Below are positions 1 through 5,367 of a stretch of 5,367 nucleotides of DNA, one piece after another. The position numbers and the translations under genes were made by a program. Where the stretch lies: positions 1-5,367 of the forward strand of contig CAAETD010000125.1 in assembly GCA_900758885.1 (NCBI GenBank), read 5' to 3'. The notes below the pieces were generated by a model that saw only the letters and a list, made by a program, of their open reading frames with translations, ran no database searches and was not told the DNA's origin. Source of the stretch: an uncultured Collinsella sp. (GTDB lineage: Bacteria > Actinomycetota > Coriobacteriia > Coriobacteriales > Coriobacteriaceae). Numbering within the stretch: position 1 is the stretch's first letter; each line of letters starts with the position of its first letter.

Positions 1-877
1 CCTGGAGATGGCGCGTGGCGAGTACGTGGGCATTTTGGAGTCCGATGACTTTATGTTTGAGGACTCGCTTCAAAAGCTGGTTGCCAAGGCAGATGCCGAG
101 CACGCTGATGTGGTTAAAGGTGATTTCTATCTGTATTGGTCCACGCCCAGCGAGCGCCGAGAGCTTTTTGGGATTATCGACGAGCATATGACGGGTGCGG
201 CGTATCGCCCCGTCGATCGCCCGGGTATCTTCTACCGCAAGCCTTCCATTTGGTCTGCCATCTATCGGCGCGAGTTTCTCAACGCCAACCAGATCCGGTT
301 CCTCCCCACGCCGGGCGCCTCGTATCAGGACGCAGGCTTTAACTTTAAGGTTTGGGCGTGCGCCGAGCGTGCCGCGTTTATTGCGGATCCCATTTTGTGC
401 TATCGCCAGGATAACGAGAAGAGCTCTGTTAATTCGCCCAACAAGGTGTTTTGCGTGTGCGACGAATATGCCGAGATGCAACGCTTTTTGGATGGGCGCC
501 CCGAGCTCAAGGCTCAGCTTCAGGGCATTTTAATGCGCATGAAGGTCGATACGTACCGCTGGAATGATGAGCGCCTGGTCGATGAGTTGCGTGAGCGGTT
601 TTGGGAGAAGGCGTCTCCCGAGCTCAAGGCCGATTGGGATGCCGGTCGCTTTAACCTGTCACTCTTCGACCCGCGCGGCGAGACCGACTTGCGTTTGATG
701 GTCAAATCGCCCCGTGCCTATATCGATTCGCGCTTTGACTTTAAAAAGCCGGGCAAGCTCAATACGTTTAAACACTACTTTAAGATCGGCGGTCTGCCGC
801 TGGTTTGGCGCGTGCTGACGTATCAGCGCGCCTACGGCGATAACCCGCATCCCGACGACGTGCCGGCGGCACAGTAG
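1..877 (+). CDS. Glycosyltransferase family 2 protein, 3' part (N-terminus outside window)
   Basis: This is the C-terminal 291 codons of a GT-A fold glycosyltransferase that would transfer a sugar from a nucleotide-sugar donor during surface-glycan assembly at the cytoplasmic membrane. The reading frame is open from the first full codon at position 2. An internal ATG lies at 8, but the protein there is already in the middle of the fold (A-R-G-E-Y-V-G-I-L-E-S-D-D), so the true start and the usual N-terminal S-(I/V)-(I/V)-x-P nucleotide-binding strand lie upstream. ESDD at 38-49 is the metal-binding DxD motif. The QD pair in ASYQDAGFNF at 326-331 occupies the usual place of the (E/Q)D catalytic-base motif. 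A following CYRQDNxxSSVNS segment is typical of this subgroup. The tail is basic and aromatic (FKIGGLPLVWR, about 780-813) and may sit against the membrane. It ends at TAG 875-877, 12 bp before the next ATG. Family is secure; sugar specificity cannot be inferred. Confidence 0.93.
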   Translation, partial: LEMARGEYVGILESDDFMFEDSLQKLVAKADAEHADVVKGDFYLYWSTPSERRELFGIIDEHMTGAAYRPVDRPGIFYRKPSIWSAIYRREFLNANQIRFLPTPGASYQDAGFNFKVWACAERAAFIADPILCYRQDNEKSSVNSPNKVFCVCDEYAEMQRFLDGRPELKAQLQGILMRMKVDTYRWNDERLVDELRERFWEKASPELKADWDAGRFNLSLFDPRGETDLRLMVKSPRAYIDSRFDFKKPGKLNTFKHYFKIGGLPLVWRVLTYQRAYGDNPHPDDVPAAQ

Positions 878-880
878 GAG
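876..880 (+). promoter_or_regulatory. Ribosome binding site that favours the ATG at 890
   Basis: AGGAG overlaps the stop codon of the upstream gene. It is 9 nt before the ATG at 890 but only 3 nt before the GTG at 884, which is too close for normal initiation. This spacing is the reason for preferring 890. The overlap with the preceding stop codon suggests that ribosomes finishing the upstream gene could re-initiate here. Confidence 0.65.
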
Positions 881-889
881 CGCGTGACC

Positions 890-1957
890 ATGGCTACCCC
901 TAAGATTTCCGTCGTCGTTCCCATCTACAAGGTGGAGGAGTGCCTGGCATGGTGCCTGGACTCCCTACTCGCGCAGGATATGTCCGATTGGGAATGTGTG
1001 CTGGTTAACGATGGCTCGCCGGATGGTTCGCGCGACATCGCCGCTGCCTATTGCGAAAAGGATGCGCGCTTTACGCTGGTTGATAAACCCAACGGTGGTT
1101 TGTCGAGCGCCCGCAATGCGGGAATCGCTGCGTCCACGGCGCCTGTCGTTGCGTTTTTGGATTCCGACGACCGGTTTACGTCTGATGCGTGCCGCGTAAT
1201 CGTTGATGCCTTTGAGCGTGAGGATTGCGACGTTTTGACCTTTGGCGCAAACCCGTATCCGTTGGAGGCGGGGTATCCGTGGCTTAACTATGTGCTGAGC
1301 CCGCGCGATGCGTCGTTTGAGGGCTATAGCTCCGACCTGCTTTTTAAGGAAGCATCTCGCCCCTTTGCATGGCGCACCGCCTGCAGGCGTGAGTTTTTGC
1401 TGGGTAACGGGATCGTGTTCGACGAAACCGTTAAGTATGGCGAGGACCAGGTCTTCGATTTTGCCGTGTACGGTCGTTCGCGCAAGACTGCGCTTATCTC
1501 GAACAAGCTGTATGACTACCGCGTGGCGCGCAAGGGCTCGCTCATGGACACCATGCGCTATGACGACGAGACGCGCTTGCTGGAACACGTGAAGATTTAC
1601 TCCGCGGTGCTGGTCGATTGGCGCCGTGACGGTCTCGATGCTCAGCACGCCGATGACCTGGCGTACTTCCTATGCGATCTGGTGCTGTACGATGCGCTCA
1701 GGTTGCTGGGTTCGGACTGCGGCAAGGTGTTTGCTGCCGTCGCCGCGGCGCTTGACGGTTCTGCCGTGGGCAGTGATGCTGCGCTCGCACAATGCGCTCC
1801 TTCTGTTGCCGCTATGGTGCGTGCGGCACTTGTCGGTAAGGCGCCTGCTGCTCGTTCGTGCAAAAAGCTCATGTTCGATTACGACGTCTTGAGGTTTGGG
1901 CGCCTGGGCGCGTGCAAGCGCATGGCCGCGAATGCTCTGGGAAAGCGAGAGGTGTAG
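890..1957 (+). CDS. Glycosyltransferase family 2 protein, complete
   Basis: This is a complete GT-A glycosyltransferase of 355 residues from ATG 890 (357 if GTG 884 is used). It probably adds one sugar of a capsule or cell-wall polysaccharide repeat, working in the cytoplasm on a lipid-linked acceptor. The catalytic domain fills residues 5 to about 215: KISVVVPIYK (5-14) is the first nucleotide-binding strand, VNDGSPDGS (39-47) carries the donor-contacting Asp, GGLSSARNAG (69-78) is the classic family signature, FLDSDD (89-94) is the metal-binding DxD, and GEDQVFDF (184-191) supplies the probable catalytic base. Residues about 230-355 form an alanine-rich helical tail ending in a basic stretch. 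No transmembrane segment or signal peptide is seen. Its TAG stop directly abuts the ATG of the next gene, so coupled translation is likely. The set of motifs resembles EpsJ/CpsJ-type capsule transferases, but the exact sugar is not deducible. Confidence 0.95.
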   Translation: MATPKISVVVPIYKVEECLAWCLDSLLAQDMSDWECVLVNDGSPDGSRDIAAAYCEKDARFTLVDKPNGGLSSARNAGIAASTAPVVAFLDSDDRFTSDACRVIVDAFEREDCDVLTFGANPYPLEAGYPWLNYVLSPRDASFEGYSSDLLFKEASRPFAWRTACRREFLLGNGIVFDETVKYGEDQVFDFAVYGRSRKTALISNKLYDYRVARKGSLMDTMRYDDETRLLEHVKIYSAVLVDWRRDGLDAQHADDLAYFLCDLVLYDALRLLGSDCGKVFAAVAAALDGSAVGSDAALAQCAPSVAAMVRAALVGKAPAARSCKKLMFDYDVLRFGRLGACKRMAANALGKREV

Positions 1958-4444
1958 ATGAGTATCAAGCGTTTGGCGCTTTGCCGCAGTCAGGGCCGTC
2001 TGTTTGTGTTGCTTCGCTTTGTCGGCCAGGATATCGCAGGGCCTATTGAACAGGAGGGTCCCCAGGCCTTTGCTCACGCGACAACCAATGATGTAAGCGT
2101 GCCGGCGCTGGCGCTGTCGGTCGATTATGGTCGTATACTGGCGCTTTGTCCCTCCGTTGCCGATTATGAGCGCGAGCTCGTCGTCTTGGTGCTTCCGTTT
2201 ATGGACGGCTCTACAATTGACGTCTCATTTGCGTCCGGCGGCAAAAGGCTGGGCTCTATTCGCCTTGATAGTCGTATTGCCAAGTTGGAATCCAAGATTA
2301 ACTACAAAGCAAAGCCTGCGCTGTGCGCGCTTATCCGCGACGCGCAGCGTGGCGAATGCTGCGGTCGCTACGAGATCGATGCCGTTCGGTATTTACCGGC
2401 AGATGAGGGCGTCGTCTGGCGCTATGAGGTCAAGTGGGTGGGAGATCCCCAGTGCGCCCCTGAGCTCCAGATTTTCGATACGCGCATGAATGCGATTGAT
2501 GCCACCGTGCATGTGTTTGAGTCGCAGGTCGATGTTCTCCAGCAAAACGGATGTCGTGTCAATAAAACGTATCTAAGCGTGGAGATGCCTCAGGATGTAC
2601 GCGATTTTGTCGCGATTGCGGCTGATTCAGCGGGCCAGATTCAGAACGGTTTTTGCGCCATGGATGGTCGCCTGTCCAACGGCATGGTCGACGACAGCTG
2701 GAACCGCATGAAGGATGCACGTGCGGATGACGCGGCCTATCGACGCTGGTTTGATCAATATCGCGCGAAGCCGGGCGACTTGACGTGTCAGTGCGTAGCC
2801 GCGGCGGCATTCGCCTACAGGCCGCTCGTGAGCATTGTGGTGCCGTGCTATAAGACCGATCAAGTCTACCTGCGCGAGCTGCTGGACTCGGTGCTAGCCC
2901 AGAGCTATGACAACTGGGAACTGCTGCTTATGGACGCCTCGCCCGAATGGGACGCGGTGTCCAATCTTGCGGCCGACGCCAATGACGAGCGGATTCGTCG
3001 CATTGAGCTGCCCGGTAACGGCGGCATCGTGGTCAACACCAACGCGGGTATTGAGCAAGCGACGGGCGACTACATCGCATTTTTGGACCACGATGACATC
3101 TTGGAGCCGGATGCGTTGTTCCACTATGTCGCCGCTTTGAACAAAGCGGCAGAGGGGGAGCGTCCGCAGGTCCTGTTCTGTGACGAGGACATGTTCCAGA
3201 AAACGGGGGAGTGGGGTCAGCCGGTCTTTAAGACGCGGCTCAACGTTGACCTGCTCTATAGCCATAACTGCGTGACGCATTTTCTGATGGTGGAGAAGGC
3301 GCTTATCGATCGCATTGGCATGTCGCCGGAAGACGTCGCGGGCGCCCAGGATTATGATCTGACGCTTCGCTGCCTTGAATCGGGCGCACGCTTTGAGCAT
3401 ATTGCCCACGTGTTGTATCACTGGCGTGTGCACCCCGGTTCCACCGCCGACGGTTCTGCCGACAGCAAGCCGTATGCCATCGAGGCCGGGCGCCTTGCGC
3501 TGCAGCGCCACTTTGAGTCGCTGGGCGTTCGCGGAACGGTCGAGGAGACCGAGACGCCGTTTGTCTATCGCATGCGTTATGCGCTGCCGGAGCCTGCGTC
3601 GCTGGTGAGTATTGTGATTCCCACCAAGGATCACATTGAGACGCTCGATGCCTGTGTGATGTCGATCGCCCAGAAGGCCACGTATACCAATTACGAGATT
3701 GTCTTGGTGGAGAACAACAGCGAAGATCCGGAGACCTTTGCGTGTTACGAAACCCTGCCGGAGCGCGTGGCGGCTGCATCTGGCGGCAAAGGTAACGCAC
3801 GCGTTGTGTACTGGCCGGGCGAGTTCAATTACTCCCAGATTATCAACTTTGGCGTAGAGCATGCCAAGGGCGACTATCTACTGCTGCTGAACAACGATAC
3901 CGAGATCATAAGCCCCGACTTTATCGAAGAGATGATGGGCTATCTGCAACGTCCCGATGCGGGTGTGGTGGGTGCCAAACTCTACTTTGCCGATTATTTG
4001 GTGCAGCACGCTGGCATTTTGGTCGGCGTGCGTGGCGCACTTGCTCATGCCAACCAGGACTTCTCGGCAAAGCGCGAGGGCTATCTTGCCCGTGCTGTGC
4101 GTCCGGGCAACTTTAGTGCCGTAACGGGTGCCTGCCAGATGGTCCGACGCGACGTATTTGAGCAGGTCGGCGGCTACAACGAGGAATTCGCCGTCGGCTT
4201 TAACGATGCGGATTTTTGCCTGCGCGTGTGGGAGGCGGGCTACCGTACCATCTTTACGCCCTATGCCGAGCTGTACCACTACGAGTTCACCTCGCGCGGC
4301 AGGGAAGAGGCCAACGAGGAAAAACTGCGCCGTTGGAAGCGCGAACAGGCACTGTTCGTGCAGCGCTGGCCGGAGTTCTTCTTGACGGGCGATCCGTGGC
4401 TGGGGCCGAACTTATCCGCTGAGAGCGAGTATTTCTCTGTCTAA
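1958..4444 (+). CDS. Large glycosyltransferase: N-terminal accessory module plus two tandem family 2 domains
   Basis: This 828-residue protein begins at ATG 1958, preceded by a GAGAGG ribosome site (1947-1952) 5 nt upstream and touching the previous stop. Residues 1-285 contain no transferase motif; they alternate hydrophobic strands and look beta-rich. Domain 1 (about 289-540) has VSIVVPCYKTD (291-301), GGIVVNTNAG (355-364), the metal-binding FLDHDD (375-380), QDYDL (464-468) and YHWR (487-490). Domain 2 (about 549-828) has VSIVIPTKDH (550-559), VENNSEDPET (584-593), FNYSQIINFG (623-632), LLNNDTEI (643-650), FNDADFCLR (748-756) and a charged helical end at 781-805. Domain 2 strongly resembles the RfbF/WbbL-like group, many members of which are called rhamnosyltransferases; that substrate is only a guess here. 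Two domains with different signatures suggest that the protein adds two sugars or makes two linkages in the same glycan. No membrane span is seen. Third and last gene of the cluster. Confidence 0.95.
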   Translation: MSIKRLALCRSQGRLFVLLRFVGQDIAGPIEQEGPQAFAHATTNDVSVPALALSVDYGRILALCPSVADYERELVVLVLPFMDGSTIDVSFASGGKRLGSIRLDSRIAKLESKINYKAKPALCALIRDAQRGECCGRYEIDAVRYLPADEGVVWRYEVKWVGDPQCAPELQIFDTRMNAIDATVHVFESQVDVLQQNGCRVNKTYLSVEMPQDVRDFVAIAADSAGQIQNGFCAMDGRLSNGMVDDSWNRMKDARADDAAYRRWFDQYRAKPGDLTCQCVAAAAFAYRPLVSIVVPCYKTDQVYLRELLDSVLAQSYDNWELLLMDASPEWDAVSNLAADANDERIRRIELPGNGGIVVNTNAGIEQATGDYIAFLDHDDILEPDALFHYVAALNKAAEGERPQVLFCDEDMFQKTGEWGQPVFKTRLNVDLLYSHNCVTHFLMVEKALIDRIGMSPEDVAGAQDYDLTLRCLESGARFEHIAHVLYHWRVHPGSTADGSADSKPYAIEAGRLALQRHFESLGVRGTVEETETPFVYRMRYALPEPASLVSIVIPTKDHIETLDACVMSIAQKATYTNYEIVLVENNSEDPETFACYETLPERVAAASGGKGNARVVYWPGEFNYSQIINFGVEHAKGDYLLLLNNDTEIISPDFIEEMMGYLQRPDAGVVGAKLYFADYLVQHAGILVGVRGALAHANQDFSAKREGYLARAVRPGNFSAVTGACQMVRRDVFEQVGGYNEEFAVGFNDADFCLRVWEAGYRTIFTPYAELYHYEFTSRGREEANEEKLRRWKREQALFVQRWPEFFLTGDPWLGPNLSAESEYFSV

Positions 4445-4464
4445 GGCAATGGTTTTTAGGAAGT

Positions 4465-4504
4465 CCTTAACTTTCTTTCGCTATGAGCTTGGAAGAAAGC
4501 AAGG
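4465..4504. repeat. Long imperfect hairpin just after the large glycosyltransferase gene
   Basis: CTTTCTTTCG (4471-4480) pairs with TGGAAGAAAG (4490-4499) over 10 positions, eight Watson-Crick and two G-U, around a 9-nt loop. A further CCTT (4465-4468) pairs with AAGG (4501-4504) across a small internal loop. It lies 20 bp after the stop codon, the usual place for a terminator or for a 3'-end-protecting stem. The stem is AT-rich and is followed by TTGGACTAC rather than a T-tract, so a Rho-independent terminator is doubtful. A transcript-stabilising stem or a protein-binding inverted repeat is equally possible. Confidence 0.5.
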
Positions 4505-4529
4505 TTGGACTACTTACAAAGACAAATTA

Positions 4530-4548
4530 CGAAAGCTCGATACTTTCG
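4530..4548. repeat. Small inverted repeat CGAAAG/CTTTCG
   Basis: A perfect 6-bp inverted repeat, CGAAAG (4530-4535) and CTTTCG (4543-4548), surrounds a 7-nt loop. The right arm also occurs at 4475-4480 inside the upstream hairpin, so the left arm could pair with either copy. Six base pairs can arise by chance, and there is no T-tract behind it. Confidence 0.35.
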
Positions 4549-4603
4549 CGATAAGTTTATACAGTCTTATATAACTCGATACTATCCGATATAGTCTACG
4601 ATA
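4536..4603. repeat. Cluster of CGATA repeats with a repeated CTCGATACT
   Basis: The 9-mer CTCGATACT occurs at 4536-4544 and again at 4575-4583, 39 bp apart. The pentamer CGATA occurs five times within 66 bp, starting at 4538, 4549, 4577, 4587 and 4599. Steps are 11, 28, 10 and 12 bp, close to whole or near-whole turns of the helix. The fourth copy also lies in the odd palindrome TATC-C-GATA (4583-4591), nested in the inverted repeat ACTAT/ATAGT (4581-4585 and 4591-4595). The arrangement would suit a transcription factor binding upstream of the ATPase gene, but no known operator is recognised. Confidence 0.45.
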
Positions 4604-4639
4604 AATACTTAAGCAATGATTGACTGTTAATAGACCCCC

Positions 4640-4646
4640 AGAAAGG
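4640..4646 (+). promoter_or_regulatory. Ribosome binding site of the ATPase gene
   Basis: AGAAAGG lies 7 nt before the GTG at 4654, a normal spacing. An in-frame TGA at 4621-4623 closes the frame upstream, and no ATG, GTG or TTG lies between it and 4654 in that frame. This site therefore fixes the GTG as the start. Confidence 0.7.
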
Positions 4647-4653
4647 CGAACAA

Positions 4654-5367
4654 GTGAGCGTCACAGCATTCCATAACCCCTTTCGTCCCACTGCCGGCGC
4701 TGAGCCTCCGCGCATAATTGGTCGCGATGATATCGCCCTTGAGTTTTCCGAGAGTTTGAATGCGGGAATTGGTGCACCTGCGAGGCTCATGCGCATTGCT
4801 GGACCGAGGGGCTCCGGAAAAACTGTTTTGCTCTGCGACCTTAGGAATCGTGCGCGAGAGCTTGGTTGGAAGACCGCTATTGTTTCTGCTGGCCCTAACC
4901 TATTGCTGGACTTGAGAGATCAGGTTGCTGATTCTTCCCTTGCGGCCAATGCTTCGGTCGGCGTAAACGCCGGCTTTGTTTCGGCGAAAGTCGATGTTGC
5001 GCCCCAAGAGCCGAGCCTTAGAAAGTTGCTGAGTTCGGCAGCGAAGTCATCCAAGGGTCTTTTTATTGCCATCGATGAAGTTCAGGACGCCCCGATTGAC
5101 GATATGCGCGACATTGCGTCTACGGTTCAGCTTTTGATAGGGGAAAGAGTAGATATCGCACTTGCCTTTGCCGGTTTACCCGCCGGCGTTATGGATCTTA
5201 TTAACGGCAAGGCGCTTACGTTCTTGCGTCGTGCCCTCCCCGAAGACCTGGCGCCTATCAACCAGGTGGAGGTGGCGCTCTCTATGGGCGACAGCTTTGT
5301 CGCGACTGGCTTGACCATAGAGGACGATCTTCTGTCGAGAGCCGCTAAGGCCACTAAGGGCTATGCC
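4654..5367 (+). CDS. AAA-type P-loop ATPase, 5' part (C-terminus outside window)
   Basis: This gene starts at GTG 4654 and is open for 238 codons to the window edge without a stop. Walker A is GPRGSGKT (residues 50-57), binding ATP phosphates. Walker B is GLFIAIDE (135-142), with D141 and E142 for magnesium and hydrolysis, followed by VQDA. A hydrophobic strand LAFAGLPAG (170-178) sits where a sensor-1 strand is expected. The opening FHNPFRPTAGAEPPRIIGRD (6-25) matches the N-terminal pattern of a group of actinobacterial ATPases related to AAA_16/archaeal-ATPase proteins. The last visible residues, RAAKATKGYA, fit the lead into the C-terminal winged-helix region usual in that group, so perhaps 130-170 residues are missing. 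No signal peptide or membrane segment is seen. It has its own leader region and is probably not part of the glycan operon. Such proteins are STAND-like or Orc/Cdc6-like switches of mostly unknown function; no specific role can be assigned. Confidence 0.87.
   Translation, partial: MSVTAFHNPFRPTAGAEPPRIIGRDDIALEFSESLNAGIGAPARLMRIAGPRGSGKTVLLCDLRNRARELGWKTAIVSAGPNLLLDLRDQVADSSLAANASVGVNAGFVSAKVDVAPQEPSLRKLLSSAAKSSKGLFIAIDEVQDAPIDDMRDIASTVQLLIGERVDIALAFAGLPAGVMDLINGKALTFLRRALPEDLAPINQVEVALSMGDSFVATGLTIEDDLLSRAAKATKGYA

Larger units (their letters stand above)
4445..4653. other. AT-rich intergenic region between the glycan cluster and the ATPase gene
   Basis: This non-coding stretch separates the last glycosyltransferase from the ATPase gene. 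Its core at 4511-4630 is about 31% GC by hand count (37 of 120), far below the flanking coding DNA. It holds two hairpins and several short repeats, listed separately. A -10-like TATAAC (4570-4575) and TATAGT (4590-4595) are present, but neither has a good -35 element at 16-18 bp, so no promoter is called. TTGACT at 4620-4625 looks like a -35 box, yet its -10 would fall on the ribosome binding site. No hairpin is followed by a T-run, so an intrinsic terminator is not supported. The region must nevertheless contain the 3' end of one transcript or the promoter of the next, because a 209-bp gap is unlike the tight spacing upstream. Confidence 0.75.

Noticed and set aside
8..10. ATG at 8 as the true start of the first gene
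   Set aside because: The residues around it are mid-domain (just before the DxD motif), the frame is open upstream, and a family 2 enzyme beginning here would lack its nucleotide-binding strand.
884..886. GTG at 884 as the start of the second gene
   Set aside because: It is only 3 nt from the AGGAG ribosome site, whereas the ATG at 890 is at a normal 9 nt; it is not excluded and would add only two residues.
965..1648. A 227-codon open frame on the - strand inside the second glycosyltransferase gene
   Set aside because: It is antisense to the conserved GT-A core, has no motif, and has a composition typical of a reverse-complement shadow.
2894..3862. A 322-codon open frame on the - strand inside the large glycosyltransferase gene
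   Set aside because: It lies wholly antisense to well-supported catalytic domains, has no recognisable motif and is rich in His/Arg/Gln as expected of a shadow frame in GC-biased coding DNA.
4620..4625. TTGACT as a -35 promoter box for the ATPase gene
   Set aside because: A -10 box at normal spacing would fall on the ribosome binding site and no TATAAT-like sequence is there.
4445..4653. A tRNA, CRISPR array or insertion-sequence end in the intergenic region
   Set aside because: No cloverleaf, no regularly repeated 25-40 bp unit and no terminal inverted repeat with target duplication could be found; the repeats present are too short.
4596..4796. A 66-codon - strand frame spanning the intergenic region and the start of the ATPase
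   Set aside because: It overlaps the N-terminal motif and most of the upstream leader of the ATPase gene and shows no family resemblance.
5127..5354. A 75-codon - strand frame at the right edge
   Set aside because: It is antisense to the continuing ATPase frame, which has clear Walker motifs; its composition is that of a shadow frame.

Overview
The window is ordinary-looking bacterial chromosome with moderately high GC coding DNA, Shine-Dalgarno-led genes packed stop-to-start, and a glycosyltransferase-rich surface-polysaccharide locus. The style of the glycosyltransferases and of the ATPase at the right end suggests an actinobacterium, most plausibly a gut member of the Coriobacteriia such as Collinsella. 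That assignment is an inference from remembered family resemblance, not a search result.

Layout, all on the + strand. Positions 1-877 hold the 3' part of a family 2 glycosyltransferase whose N-terminus lies upstream of the window. Positions 890-1957 (possible GTG start at 884) hold a complete single-domain family 2 glycosyltransferase. Positions 1958-4444 hold an 828-residue protein with an N-terminal non-catalytic module of about 285 residues followed by two different family 2 glycosyltransferase domains. Gaps are 12 bp or less between the first two genes and zero between the second and third, so the three are almost certainly one transcript. Together they carry four GT-A catalytic domains, and they would act in sequence to extend a polysaccharide or teichoic-acid-like repeat unit on a lipid carrier at the cytoplasmic face of the membrane. 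Donor and acceptor sugars cannot be read from the sequence.

Positions 4445-4653 are a 209-bp intergenic stretch with a conspicuously AT-rich core (about 31% GC by hand count over 4511-4630). It carries a long hairpin, a second smaller hairpin, short direct repeats and five copies of CGATA. No convincing intrinsic terminator with a T-tract and no confident promoter was found there.

Positions 4654-5367 are the 5' part of a P-loop ATPase gene that runs off the right edge with no stop, so a tool that requires a stop codon can miss it. Walker A, Walker B and a sensor-like strand are visible. It resembles the actinobacterial AAA proteins that begin NP[FY]xPxAGxxPP and end in a DNA-binding-like winged-helix region. 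It is a separate unit from the glycan operon, and its role is unknown.

I see no RNA gene, CRISPR array, insertion sequence or clear attachment site. Nothing here by itself demonstrates a new biological system. The points most worth following are the N-terminal module of the large glycosyltransferase, the repeat-rich intergenic region and the truncated ATPase with whatever lies downstream of it.
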